The notes below the pieces were generated by a model. The model was given only the letters and a program-made list of their open reading frames with translations. It was not told where the DNA came from and searched no databases. From Paraburkholderia nodosa DSM 21604 (GTDB taxonomy: Bacteria > Pseudomonadota > Gammaproteobacteria > Burkholderiales > Burkholderiaceae): 62,957 nucleotides of DNA. Positions 24,327 to 33,709 of the stretch are shown piece by piece. Position numbers and translations under genes: made by a program. Positions within the stretch are counted from its first letter, which is position 1; every line of letters begins with the position of its first letter. The DNA is taken from positions 1 to 62,957 of the forward strand of contig NZ_JAFA01000017.1 in assembly GCF_000519185.1 (NCBI RefSeq), in the 5' to 3' direction.

Positions 24327-25856
24327 TCACTGCCCCCCCTTCTCATCGCTCTCGCCCACCACCGCCGCGCCCGCCTTGTCGTCCCACTGCCACCCGCCGC
24401 CCAGATTCCTGATCAACGCCACGCTACTCTGCATCAGCAGCGACTGCGTATCCTTCAGGCTCTGCTGGGCCTGCAGCAACGTGAGTTGCTGCGTGAGCAA
24501 GCTTTGTTCGCTGGCAGTGCCCGCACTGAGCTGCGCCTGCGTGCTGGCGAACAAGGCCTGATTGCGCTGATAAATATTCGCGTAGGCGGCTTCCTGCTGT
24601 GCGAGATGGTTCCACGACGAGAGGCTATCCTCGACGTTCTGGAACGCACCCAGCACCGCCTGCCGATAGTTGGCCGCCGCTTCGTCGTAGGTCGCGCGCG
24701 CTTCGTGCACGGCTGCCGTGCGCGCGCCGCCGTCGAAGATCGTCGCGGCGATATCCGGCCCGAGCGTCCATACGCGGCTTGGCAGCGAGAACAGATGCGC
24801 GAAGGTGTTGTGCTCGAAACCGCCCTGAATGCTCAGGTCCAGAATCGGGAAGAACGCCGCTTCGGCCGCGCCGATCTTCGCATTGGCCGCCGCCGCCGAG
24901 CGTTCGGCCTGCACGACGTCGGGCCGTCGTTCCAGCAGTTGTGACGGCAACGCGAGCGGCACGGCCGGCGCGTTGAATGCGTAGTCCTCGCGGGGGACCA
25001 GCGTGAAACCCGAAGGCGGCACGCCGATCAACACAGCGATGGCATGCTCGTCCTGCTCGCGCGAAGTCTCGGTGCTCTGCAATGCAGCCACTGCGAACTC
25101 GAGCGTATCTTGCGCCGTCAGCACGTCATCGTTCGACGCGGTGCCCTGCGCATAGGCGGTGCGCGTGATGTCGAGCAGACGCGCATCGATGGCTTGCTGC
25201 TGCTTGAGCGAAGCGATGTCGAAGTCGGCCTGGCGCAGCGCGAAGTAGTCGTCGGCGAGGCTCGCGGTGATCGACAGGCGCTCGCCCGCAAGCTGCGCGT
25301 CGGAAGCTTGCGCGCTTGCCTTGCTCGATTCGATCTCGCGGCGTATCTGCCCCCAGATGTCGGGCTCCCAACTGGCCGCGGCGTTCACGCTAACGCTGTT
25401 GTGTACGCCGGGCACGGTGCCCGTGGTCGAACTCACGCCACCCGTCGCGGCATTCTTGCCCGTGCCGCTTCGCGTGGCCGACATTCCCGCCGTGACGACA
25501 GGAAAGAGGCTGGCGACGCTGGCATCCACCGTGGCCTGCGCGAGCCGGTAGGCTGCTTCGGCTGCGACGATCGACTGATTGGCCTTGAGCGAGCGCTCAA
25601 CCAGCTGCGTGAGCGTGGGATCGTCGTAGACGGTCCACCAGCTGCTCGACAGCGCCGCCTGCGGGTTGGCCTGCGCACGCTGCCAGTCCACGCCTTCCTT
25701 GAACGTGGCAGGAATCTCCACCGTAGGCTTGCTGTAGTTGGGGCCGATCGCACAACCCGCGAGCGCGGCGAGCGCGGCGAGCGCGGCGAGCGCGAGCGCC
25801 GCCGCACAGCGCCGCAGCGGTGGCATGGCGAAAACGGATGACGTATTCATGGTCAT
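24327..25856 (-). CDS. Outer-membrane factor lipoprotein, NodT/RND family
   Basis: The 509-residue TolC-like protein forms the outer-membrane exit duct of the tripartite pump. It has a lipobox near residue 35 (LAALAGCAIGPNYSKP) and two OMF repeat domains (SIVAAEAAYRLAQATVDAS, ASWEPDIWGQIRREIE, QLLERRPDVVQAERSAAAANAKIG). It has the family's usual length. ATG 25856 overlaps the mdtC stop (ATGA); a second ATG at 25850 has the better spacing to GGAAG. It is the last gene of the four-gene efflux operon, whose cargo is unknown but probably drugs, detergents or metal-linked siderophores. Confidence 0.92.
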   Translation of the reverse strand: MTMNTSSVFAMPPLRRCAAALALAALAALAALAGCAIGPNYSKPTVEIPATFKEGVDWQRAQANPQAALSSSWWTVYDDPTLTQLVERSLKANQSIVAAEAAYRLAQATVDASVASLFPVVTAGMSATRSGTGKNAATGGVSSTTGTVPGVHNSVSVNAAASWEPDIWGQIRREIESSKASAQASDAQLAGERLSITASLADDYFALRQADFDIASLKQQQAIDARLLDITRTAYAQGTASNDDVLTAQDTLEFAVAALQSTETSREQDEHAIAVLIGVPPSGFTLVPREDYAFNAPAVPLALPSQLLERRPDVVQAERSAAAANAKIGAAEAAFFPILDLSIQGGFEHNTFAHLFSLPSRVWTLGPDIAATIFDGGARTAAVHEARATYDEAAANYRQAVLGAFQNVEDSLSSWNHLAQQEAAYANIYQRNQALFASTQAQLSAGTASEQSLLTQQLTLLQAQQSLKDTQSLLMQSSVALIRNLGGGWQWDDKAGAAVVGESDEKGGQ

Positions 25857-28800
25857 GCTTCCTTCTTGCGGCGACGCAAGCGTTGATAGGCGCGGTCGAG
25901 CCACAGATAGATGACGGGTGTCGTATAGAGCGTGAGCATCTGGCTGAACAGCAGCCCGCCGATGATCGAAATGCCGAGCGGCTTGCGGAATTCCGAGCCG
26001 TAGCCCGAGCCGAACACGAGCGGCAGCGCGCCGAGTATCGCGGCGCTCGTCGTCATCATGATCGGGCGAAAGCGAATGAGCGCCGCGCGCTTGATGGCTT
26101 CTTCGGCGGCGAGCTTGCGTTCGCGCTCTTCGGTAATGGCGAAGTCGATCATCATGATCGCGTTCTTCTTCACGATGCCGATCAGCAAAATCACGCCCAC
26201 GAGCGCGATGATCGAAAGCTGCGTGTGCGTGGCGAGCAGCGCGATCAGCGCGCCCACGCCAGCGGAGGGCAGTGTCGAAAGAATCGTGAGCGGATGCATG
26301 AGGTTTTCGTAGAGCATGCCGAGCACGATGTACACGGAAAGCAGCGCCGCCACGATCAGCAGCGGTTCGCTCGCCACGGCCAGCTGGAACACCTGTGCCG
26401 TGCCCGCAAAGTTGCCGGTGATGCTCGCGGGCATGCGCAGCTGCGCGACGGCGTCGTCGACTTCGCGCGTGGCTTCGCCGATCGAGGCGCCGGGTGCGAG
26501 GTTGAACGAGGCCGTGACGGCAGGGAAGGTGCCCTGGTGATTGATCGAGATGGCCGTGCGGTCGATGGTGAAGTGCGCCACGGTGGCGAGCGGCACGAGC
26601 GCCTGGCCGTTCGAGAGCACGGCGGTCGACGGCGTGTTCGTCGTGCTGCCGGGACCGGCCACGGCGGCGGCCGAAGCGGCTGCCGCGGTCGCCGCCGCTT
26701 CGCTTGCCGAAGTCGCGACGCTCGCGCCCGTTGGGCTGCCGTTGCCGCTCGAGCCGCCCTGGCCCGAACTCGTCGCGCCCGCGGCCACGTAAATGCCCTT
26801 GAGCGCGGCGGGATTGGTCCAGTACTCGGGTGCGAGTTCCATGACGACGTGGTACTGATTGGCCGACCGGTAGATGGTCGAGACTTGCCGCTGCCCGAAC
26901 GCGTCGTAAAGCGCGTTGTCGATCGAACTGAAGTTCACGCCAAGGCGCGCCGCCGCGTCGCGGTTCACGTCCACGGTGGCCTGCATGCTGTTGTCCTGCT
27001 GGTCCGTGTTGACGTCTTCGAGTATCGGCATCTTGTGCATCTGCGCGACCACCTTCGGGACCCACTTGTCGAGGTCGGCCTGGTCGTCGGCGGTCAGCGT
27101 GTACTGGTACTGCGCCGCGCTCTGGCGTCCGCCCACCGTGATGTCCTGCGCCGATTGCAGGTAGAGCCGCGCGCCCGGAATGTCGCCGAGCGTGCGGCGG
27201 ATCTGCGCGATGACCTGGTCGGCGCCCACATGGCGCACGCCGAGCGGCTTGAGCGTGATAAACAGTATCGCCGTGTTGATCGCGTTCGTGCCGCCGATGA
27301 ACCCGCCCACGGCCTGAACGTCAGGATTCGAAAGCACCTGCTTCGAAATGGCTTGGAACTTCTGCTGCATCAGCCGGTACGAAATGCTCTGCGAGGCCTG
27401 GATCGAGCCGATGAGCCGCCCCGTATCCTCCTGCGGAAAGAAGCCCTTGGGCACGACCACGTAGAGCATCACATTGAGCGCGAGCACGAGGATCGTGACG
27501 ATGCCCATCAAGAGCGGATGGCGGATCACCCAGCCGAGCGTGCGGGCGTAGAAGCGGTGAAAGCGCGAATCGGGGTACTCCTCTTCATTGTGCCCCGCGT
27601 GTTCTCCGCGCAGCGCCACGCTGGCAAGCATCGGCGTGACCGTGAGCGAGATCAGCATCGACATGATGATCGCCACGGAAAGCGAAACCGAGAACTCGCG
27701 AAACAGCCGCCCGACGATGCCGCCCATGAGCAGCAGCGGAATGAACACGGCAACCAGCGAGACGCTGATCGTGAGCACCGTGAAGCCCACTTCGCGCGCG
27801 CCTTGCAACGCGGCCTGCACGGGCGGCTCGCCGCGTTCCAGATGCCGCATGATGTTTTCGACCACGACGATGGCGTCGTCCACCACGAAGCCGGTGGAGA
27901 TCGTGAGCGCCATCAGCGAGAGGTTGTTCAGGCTGAAGCCGAGGAAATACATCACGCCGAAGGTGCCCAGCAGCGAGAGCGGCACGACGATCGCGGGCAC
28001 GAGCGTCGTGCGCCAACTGCGGAAGAACGCGAACGTCACCGCGGTCACGAGCAGGATGGAGATCATCAGCGTGACTTCGACGTCGAACAGCGAGGCGCGG
28101 ATCGTCGTCGTGCGGTCCATCAGGATGTTCAGCTTGATGGTCGGCAGAATCGAGGCTTCGAGAAAGGGCAGCTCGGCCTTGACGTTGTCCACCGTGTCGA
28201 TAACGTTCGCGCCCGGCTCCTTGTAGACGATCAGGAGTACGGCCGGTTTGCCGTCTGAGAGCCCATAGTTCTCCAGGTTCTCCACGTCCTGGCGCACGTA
28301 GCCGAGATCGGAAATGTGCACCACGTCGTTACCCACGCGCTTGACGATGATCGGCGCGTAGTCGGCGGGGTTGTACAGCATGTCGTTCGCGCCGATCGTA
28401 TACGAGACGCCCGCGAGGGCGGCGGAACCCTTCGGCAAGTCCGCGTTCGCATTGGCGATCGCCGTGCGGATCTGTTCGAGGCTCACGCCATAGTGGCTCA
28501 CGCGGTCGGGGTTCAGTTCGACGCGCACGGCGGGCAGCGCGCCGCCGCCCACGGTCACGTCGCCCACGCCCGGCGTTTGCAGCAGCTTTTGCTGGAGCAC
28601 TGTGGAGGCGGCGTCGTAGAGCTGCCCACGCGTGGCCGAGTCGGAGGTGAGGCTGATGATGAGAATGGGCGCGTCGGCGGGATTGACCTTGCGATAGGTC
28701 GGGTTGCCGTCGAGGTTCGCGGGCAGGTTGGTGCGCGCCGCGTTGATGGCCGCCTGGACGTCGCGCGCCGCACCGTCGATATTGCGGTTCAGGTCGAACT

Positions 28801-29080
28801 GCATCGTGATGCGCGTGGCGCCGAGCGAACTGACCGAGGTCATCTGCGTGATGCCCGCGATCTGGCCGAACTGGCGCTCGAGCGGCGTGGCCACCGAAGT
28901 CGCCACGGTGTTCGGATCGGCGCCCGGCAAATGCGCGGTCACGTTGATGGTCGGAAAGTCGATCTCGGGCAGCGGCGCGACCGGCAGCAGCTTGAACGCG
29001 AGCATGCCGAAGAGCGCGATGCCCACCGCGATCAGCGTGGTCGCGATGGGGCGGCGGATGAACGGTTCGGAGAGGTTCAT
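25853..29080 (-). CDS. mdtC: RND multidrug efflux permease, MdtC-type
   Basis: The 1075-residue, 12-helix inner-membrane proton antiporter has RND hallmarks: N-terminal PIATTLIAVGIALFGMLAF, the proton-relay Asp pair in GFVVDDAIVVVENIMRH, and IGIVKKNAIMMIDFA with the helix-10 Lys. It follows an MdtB-type permease, as in the MdtABC heteromultimeric pump, in which B and C form mixed trimers. It is about 50 residues longer than typical because of a Gly/Ser/Ala/Thr-rich insertion at about residues 765-815 in the second periplasmic docking region. It is six bases downstream of mdtB. Confidence 0.92.
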   Translation of the reverse strand: MNLSEPFIRRPIATTLIAVGIALFGMLAFKLLPVAPLPEIDFPTINVTAHLPGADPNTVATSVATPLERQFGQIAGITQMTSVSSLGATRITMQFDLNRNIDGAARDVQAAINAARTNLPANLDGNPTYRKVNPADAPILIISLTSDSATRGQLYDAASTVLQQKLLQTPGVGDVTVGGGALPAVRVELNPDRVSHYGVSLEQIRTAIANANADLPKGSAALAGVSYTIGANDMLYNPADYAPIIVKRVGNDVVHISDLGYVRQDVENLENYGLSDGKPAVLLIVYKEPGANVIDTVDNVKAELPFLEASILPTIKLNILMDRTTTIRASLFDVEVTLMISILLVTAVTFAFFRSWRTTLVPAIVVPLSLLGTFGVMYFLGFSLNNLSLMALTISTGFVVDDAIVVVENIMRHLERGEPPVQAALQGAREVGFTVLTISVSLVAVFIPLLLMGGIVGRLFREFSVSLSVAIIMSMLISLTVTPMLASVALRGEHAGHNEEEYPDSRFHRFYARTLGWVIRHPLLMGIVTILVLALNVMLYVVVPKGFFPQEDTGRLIGSIQASQSISYRLMQQKFQAISKQVLSNPDVQAVGGFIGGTNAINTAILFITLKPLGVRHVGADQVIAQIRRTLGDIPGARLYLQSAQDITVGGRQSAAQYQYTLTADDQADLDKWVPKVVAQMHKMPILEDVNTDQQDNSMQATVDVNRDAAARLGVNFSSIDNALYDAFGQRQVSTIYRSANQYHVVMELAPEYWTNPAALKGIYVAAGATSSGQGGSSGNGSPTGASVATSASEAAATAAAASAAAVAGPGSTTNTPSTAVLSNGQALVPLATVAHFTIDRTAISINHQGTFPAVTASFNLAPGASIGEATREVDDAVAQLRMPASITGNFAGTAQVFQLAVASEPLLIVAALLSVYIVLGMLYENLMHPLTILSTLPSAGVGALIALLATHTQLSIIALVGVILLIGIVKKNAIMMIDFAITEERERKLAAEEAIKRAALIRFRPIMMTTSAAILGALPLVFGSGYGSEFRKPLGISIIGGLLFSQMLTLYTTPVIYLWLDRAYQRLRRRKKEA

Positions 29081-29086
29081 TGCCGC

Positions 29087-32000
29087 TTACTCCGCCGCCG
29101 TATCTGACGCCGCATCGGGTGCATTGCCCGCGCGCTTGCTGAAGAAGTCCTCCACGCGGTGCAGCGCGAGATACATCACGGGCGTTGAAAAGAGCGTGAG
29201 CAGCTGGCTCACGATCAGGCCGCCGATGATCGCGATGCCGAGCGGATGCCGCAGTTCCGAGCCCATGCCGGTGCCGAACGCGAGCGGCACCGCGCCGAAC
29301 AGCGACGCCATGGTGGTCATGAGAATCGGCCGGAAGCGCAGCTCGGCGGCGCGCTGGATCGCCTCGAGCGCCGGGAGCCCTTCGTTGCGCTCCAGTTCCA
29401 ACGCGAAGTCGATCATCATGATCGCGTTCTTCATGACGATGCCGATCAGGAGCACGATGCCGATCAGCCCGATGATGTCGAACTGCGTGCCGGTGAGCAC
29501 GAGCGCCGCGAGCGCACCGAGCGCGGCGGAGGGCAGCGTGGAAAGAATCGTGACCGGGTGGATGAAGCTCTCGTACAGAATGCCGAGCATCAAATACACG
29601 ACGATGATCGCGGCCGCCACGAGAAATGCCTCGTTCGCAAGCGACGCCTGGAACGTGGCCGCCGAGCCTTCGAGCGTGGCCTGCACGGTTTGCGGCAGGC
29701 CGATGCGCTGCTCGACGTCCTTCAAATGCGCGAGCGCCGTGCCGAGCGTATAGCCGGGCGCGAGGTTGAACGACACATCGGCGTAGGGAAACTGGCCCTG
29801 GCGGTTGATCGTGACGGGCGCGGGCACGAGCTTCATGGTCGCCATGGAGGCAAGCGGCGCGACGCCGCCCGATGACGTATCGACGTAGAGGCCGTCGAGC
29901 AGATGCGCGACCGAGTTCGAGGCGGTGTCCGCCGCGAGCACGACGTGATACTGGTTCAGTTGCGTATAGATCGTGGAGACCTGGCGCTGGCCGTAGGCGT
30001 CATATAAAACGTCGTCGATCGCCTGCGGCGTGACGCCCAGCCGCGAGGCGCTTGCACGATCGAACGTGAGCTGGATCTGGTTGCCCTGCTGCATCGCCTG
30101 GCTTTGCACGTCGGCGAACGCGGGGTCCGCGCGCAGCGCGGCGATCAGCTTGCCGGTCCAGACGTCGAGCACGGCGGGGTCGGTCGCCTGCAGGCCCACG
30201 CGGTAGCTCGTGGTGGAGATCGTGTCGTCGAGCGTGAGGTCCTGCACCGGGTGCATGAACAGGCGCATGCCGGCGTCGCTGGCGGTGGAGTCCGCGAGGC
30301 GGCGAATCACGGCGGCGCTGCTGTCGCGATCGCCCTTGTCCTTCAGGTTGATGAGTATGGTCCCCTGGTTGAGCGTGGGGCTCGTCTGGTTGATGCCGAT
30401 GAACGACGAGAGGCTCGCGACCGCCGGATCCTTGAGAATCTGCGCGACCAGTTGTTCCTGCTTCTGCACCATGTACGGAAACGAGATGCCCGGCGCGGCC
30501 TGCGAGATGCCTTCGATGAGGCCCGTATCCTGCTCGGGGAAAAAGCCTTTGGGCATCAGGAACAGGATCGCGAAGGTCAGCGCCGCCGTCGCCGCCACGG
30601 AAAGCAGCGTGAGCCCGCGATGCTCCAGCACCCAGCCCAGCGCCTTCACGTAACGCGCGTTGATCTTGTCGAAGAAGTCGGCGCGCTGCGTTTTTGCGTG
30701 CTCCGCATCGTGCGCCTTGAACATGCGCGAGCACATCATCGGCGTGAGCGTGAGCGACACGAACGCCGAGATCACGATGGCAATGGCGAGCGTGAGCGCG
30801 AACTCGCGAAAGAGCCGCCCGACCACGTCGCCCATGAAGAGCAGTGGAATCATCACGGCGATCAACGATACGGAGAGCGAAACGATGGTAAAGCCGATCT
30901 GCTTCGCGCCCTTGAGCGCCGCTTCGCGCGGCTGATCGCCCATTTCCAGGTAGCGCGTGATGTTCTCGATCATCACGATCGCGTCGTCCACCACGAAGCC
31001 GGTCGCCACGGTGAGCGACATGAGTGTGAGGTTGTTCAGCGAGAAGCCGAGCCCGTAGGCCACCGCGAGCGTGCCGATGAGCGAGAGCGGCACCGTGACC
31101 GCCGGAATGACCGTGGCCGCGAGCTTGCGCAGGAAGATGAAGATCACCATCACCACGAGCGCCACGGCCACGCCGAGTTCGTACTCGACGTCGCGCACCG
31201 AGGCGCGAATGGTTTGCGTGCGGTCGGTGAGCACGGCCACCTTGAGTGTGCCCGGCAGGCTCGCGCGCAGTTGCGGCAAGACCTTCTGCACGCGGTCCAC
31301 CACGTCGATCACGTTCGCGCCCGGCTGGCGCTGGATGTTGAGCACGATCGAGGGCTTGTCGTTGGTCCACGCGGCCTGGCGCACGTCTTCCGCGCCGTTC
31401 ACGGGGTGCGCCACCTGCGAGAGGCGGATGGGCGCACCGTTCTTATAGGCAATCACGAGATCCGTGTAAGCATCGGCGCTCTGCAGCTGATCGTTCGCGC
31501 CGATCGAGTACGACTGGTAGCGGCCGTCCAGGTTACCCTTCGCCTGGTTCACGTTGGCGTCGGCGAGCGCGGTGCGCACGTCGTCGAGCGACATGCCGAG
31601 CGAATTGAGCGCACCCGTGTTCGTCTCCACGCGGACCGCGGGGCGCTGGCCGCCGCTGATCGTGACGAGCCCCACGCCCGAGATCTGCGAGATCTTCTGG
31701 GCGAGGCGCGTGTCGGCAAGGTCCTCGATCTTCGTGAGCGGCAGCGTGTCGCTCGTGAGCGAGAGCGTGAGCACCGGCGCGTCGGCCGGGTTCACCTTGC
31801 TGTAGACCGGCGGATAGGGCAGGTTGGCGGGCAGGTAGCTCGCCGAGGCGTTGATGGCGGCCTGCACTTCCTGCTCGGCGACGTCGAGCGAGAGCGAAAG
31901 ATCGAATTCGAGCGTGATGACGGAAACGCCGTTTGAACTCGTGGAGTTCATCGACTTCAGGCCCGCCATTTCGCCTAGCTGCACTTCGAGCGGCGCGGTA

Positions 32001-32188
32001 ATGGAGGAGCTCACCACGTCGGGAGCGGCGCCGGGGTACTGCGTATAGACCTGAATGGTCGGGTAGTCGACTTCGGGCAGCGCGGAAACGGGCAGCAGGT
32101 GATAGCCGAGCAGACCGGCGAGCAGCACCGCCACCATGAGGAGCGAAGTGGCGATCGGCCGCTCGATGAACGGGCGCGAGATGTTCAT
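29087..32188 (-). CDS. mdtB: RND multidrug efflux permease, MdtB-type
   Basis: The 1033-residue RND permease starts at ATG 32188 with 12 predicted helices. Landmarks are PFIERPIATSLLMVAVLLAGLLG, the Asp pair in GFVVDDAIVMIENITRY and the Lys/Asn motif IGIVMKNAIMMIDFA. Two related permeases in tandem behind one adaptor is the MdtABC arrangement. MdtABC in enteric bacteria exports bile salts, novobiocin and siderophore-like compounds, so the substrate range is only a guess here. There are 12 bases between the adaptor stop and this start. Confidence 0.92.
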   Translation of the reverse strand: MNISRPFIERPIATSLLMVAVLLAGLLGYHLLPVSALPEVDYPTIQVYTQYPGAAPDVVSSSITAPLEVQLGEMAGLKSMNSTSSNGVSVITLEFDLSLSLDVAEQEVQAAINASASYLPANLPYPPVYSKVNPADAPVLTLSLTSDTLPLTKIEDLADTRLAQKISQISGVGLVTISGGQRPAVRVETNTGALNSLGMSLDDVRTALADANVNQAKGNLDGRYQSYSIGANDQLQSADAYTDLVIAYKNGAPIRLSQVAHPVNGAEDVRQAAWTNDKPSIVLNIQRQPGANVIDVVDRVQKVLPQLRASLPGTLKVAVLTDRTQTIRASVRDVEYELGVAVALVVMVIFIFLRKLAATVIPAVTVPLSLIGTLAVAYGLGFSLNNLTLMSLTVATGFVVDDAIVMIENITRYLEMGDQPREAALKGAKQIGFTIVSLSVSLIAVMIPLLFMGDVVGRLFREFALTLAIAIVISAFVSLTLTPMMCSRMFKAHDAEHAKTQRADFFDKINARYVKALGWVLEHRGLTLLSVAATAALTFAILFLMPKGFFPEQDTGLIEGISQAAPGISFPYMVQKQEQLVAQILKDPAVASLSSFIGINQTSPTLNQGTILINLKDKGDRDSSAAVIRRLADSTASDAGMRLFMHPVQDLTLDDTISTTSYRVGLQATDPAVLDVWTGKLIAALRADPAFADVQSQAMQQGNQIQLTFDRASASRLGVTPQAIDDVLYDAYGQRQVSTIYTQLNQYHVVLAADTASNSVAHLLDGLYVDTSSGGVAPLASMATMKLVPAPVTINRQGQFPYADVSFNLAPGYTLGTALAHLKDVEQRIGLPQTVQATLEGSAATFQASLANEAFLVAAAIIVVYLMLGILYESFIHPVTILSTLPSAALGALAALVLTGTQFDIIGLIGIVLLIGIVMKNAIMMIDFALELERNEGLPALEAIQRAAELRFRPILMTTMASLFGAVPLAFGTGMGSELRHPLGIAIIGGLIVSQLLTLFSTPVMYLALHRVEDFFSKRAGNAPDAASDTAAE

Positions 32189-32200
32189 GGGTGCGCCCTG

Positions 32201-33361
32201 TCAATGCATAGCCGACGAGGCGGCCGATGCGGGTGAGGCGGCTGAAACCACACGCACGAGCGTGCCGTTGTCGAGCTTGTCCGCGCCGTCGGTGACCACG
32301 CGCTCGCCGGGCTTCACGCCGCCCCCGAGGATGGCGGTGTCGTCGCTGGTCACGGGGCCCGCCTTCACGTTGCGCAGCACGGCCTTGTTGCCCGCGCCCA
32401 CCACGAACACGAAGTCGCCGTTCGTGCCGTGCTGGATCGCCGCCGTGGGGATCACGGGGTTCTGGTCGAGCGTGTCGGCCTGCATGCGCGCGTTCACGAA
32501 CTGGTTCGGAAAGAGCGCGTCGCCCGCATGCTCGAACTGCGCGCGCACCTTGACCGTGCCCGTGGTCGTGTCGACCTGGTTGTCGAGCGCGAGCAGCGTG
32601 CCGGTGGCGAGCAGCTTGCGCTTGTCGCGGTCCCAGGCGAACACCTTCACGGGGCCGCGCGCCATCGCCGCGTGAATCTGGCCGAGGTAATCTTCAGGCA
32701 CCGCGAAAATCACCGTGGCGGGGTCGAGCTGGGTGATGACGGCCATGCCGGTGGTGCTCGTGGTCGTCACGTAGTTGCCCGGATCGACGAGGCGCAGGCC
32801 GATCACGCCATCCACGGGCGAGGTGATCGTGCAGTAGTCCACCTGGACCTGGAGGTTCTTGACGTTGCCGGTGTCGGCTGTGACCGTGCCTTCGTCCTGC
32901 TTGACGGTGGCCGCCTGCGTATCGAGCGTTTGCTGCGTGATCGAGCCGACCTTGATGAGCGTCTGGTAGCGCTGCAGGTTCAGACGGTCGTTGGCGAGCG
33001 TCGCCTGGTCGTGCACGAGCGTGCCCTGGGCCTGCTGAAGCTGCGCTTCGAGCTGGCGCGAGTCGATGTGCGCGATCACCTGACCTTTCTTCACGCGCTG
33101 GCCTTCCTGAAAATTGACCGAATCGAGAATGCCGTTGACCTGGGTGATCAGCGTGACCGTGCGGATGGCCGTGACGGTGCCGAGCGCATCGATATAAACC
33201 GGCACGTCGGCAAGCTTCACGGCAACCGCCGAAACAGGAATGCCGCGCGGCGCGGCCGCCGTGGTGGCGGCAGGACGCCGGCCATAAAAGAACCACGCTG
33301 CGAAAGCGATGAGCAGCACCGCGACGGCCAGCGCTGCCCAGCTGATGTGTTTTCTTTTCAT
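32201..33361 (-). CDS. mdtA: RND periplasmic adaptor, MdtA-type
   Basis: The 386-residue membrane-fusion protein is anchored by one N-terminal helix (ISWAALAVAVLLIAFAAWFFY). It contains the biotinyl-lipoyl halves (TVTLITQVNGILDSVNFQEGQ, then VDYCTITSPVDGVIGLR), a coiled-coil hairpin between them and the barrel and membrane-proximal domains. It links the MdtBC permease to the outer-membrane factor. As the first gene, it has about 90 bases of leader after a predicted sigma-54 start site. Confidence 0.92.
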   Translation of the reverse strand: MKRKHISWAALAVAVLLIAFAAWFFYGRRPAATTAAAPRGIPVSAVAVKLADVPVYIDALGTVTAIRTVTLITQVNGILDSVNFQEGQRVKKGQVIAHIDSRQLEAQLQQAQGTLVHDQATLANDRLNLQRYQTLIKVGSITQQTLDTQAATVKQDEGTVTADTGNVKNLQVQVDYCTITSPVDGVIGLRLVDPGNYVTTTSTTGMAVITQLDPATVIFAVPEDYLGQIHAAMARGPVKVFAWDRDKRKLLATGTLLALDNQVDTTTGTVKVRAQFEHAGDALFPNQFVNARMQADTLDQNPVIPTAAIQHGTNGDFVFVVGAGNKAVLRNVKAGPVTSDDTAILGGGVKPGERVVTDGADKLDNGTLVRVVSAASPASAASSAMH

Positions 33362-33462
33362 AACGCCTCGTTCAGGAACCCGTGTGCGCGCTGCCGTCGC
33401 CAGGCGGGTTTGAATCAGCCGATCTGAACCACGCGGTGAGGCGCAAAACGCGCATAGTGCTC

Positions 33463-33478
33463 TGCAAGGGCTATGCCA
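33463..33478 (-). promoter_or_regulatory. Predicted sigma-54 (RpoN) promoter of the mdtABC operon
   Basis: On the minus strand the sequence reads TGGCAT-AGCCC-TTGCA, matching the TGGCAC-N5-TTGCA consensus with the invariant GG and GC at the correct 10-base gap; only position 6 is T instead of C. The predicted start of transcription is near 33452, about 90 bases before mdtA. A sigma-54 activator gene lies directly divergent. Confidence 0.65.
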
Positions 33479-33540
33479 ACGAGGGCCGGACGATGCGCTA
33501 TGGGTTTGCGGCGGACCCGCTTGCGCCGCCGCGGGGAAGT

Positions 33541-33571
33541 TGTCGTGAAAGCCAACAGGCGGTGTCGTGAA
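33541..33571. promoter_or_regulatory. Candidate activator (enhancer) site, two TGTCGTGAA direct repeats
   Basis: TGTCGTGAA occurs at 33541-33549 and 33563-33571, 22 bp apart (two helical turns). The midpoint is about 105 bp upstream of the predicted mdtA transcript start, the usual place for NtrC-type activator binding. Flanking GAAGTTG (33535-33541) and CAACTT (33591-33596) form an inverted pair. Confidence 0.5.
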
Positions 33572-33709
33572 TCAGGACAAAAAGGGGCGGCAACTTACGA
33601 GCGTGGCTGGCGCGTAGCTGGCACGCGGGCCCGTTCTGGCCTGGCATGGCTTTCGCATCGCATAATGCCCCGACCCTCGTCACGACCCAAAACCGGAAAC
33701 TGGACCGAT

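Noticed and set aside
25820..28258. An 812-codon open frame antisense to mdtC
   Set aside because: It is rich in Arg, His and Asp with no family similarity, typical of antisense frames in high-GC genes; the opposite strand is a clear RND permease.
33642..33657. A second sigma-54 promoter reading toward the kinase gene
   Set aside because: TGGCAT-GGCTT-TCGCA has the correct GG/GC spacing, but the -12 element is off-consensus (TCGC for TTGC); kept only as a remark in the finding on the efflux operon.
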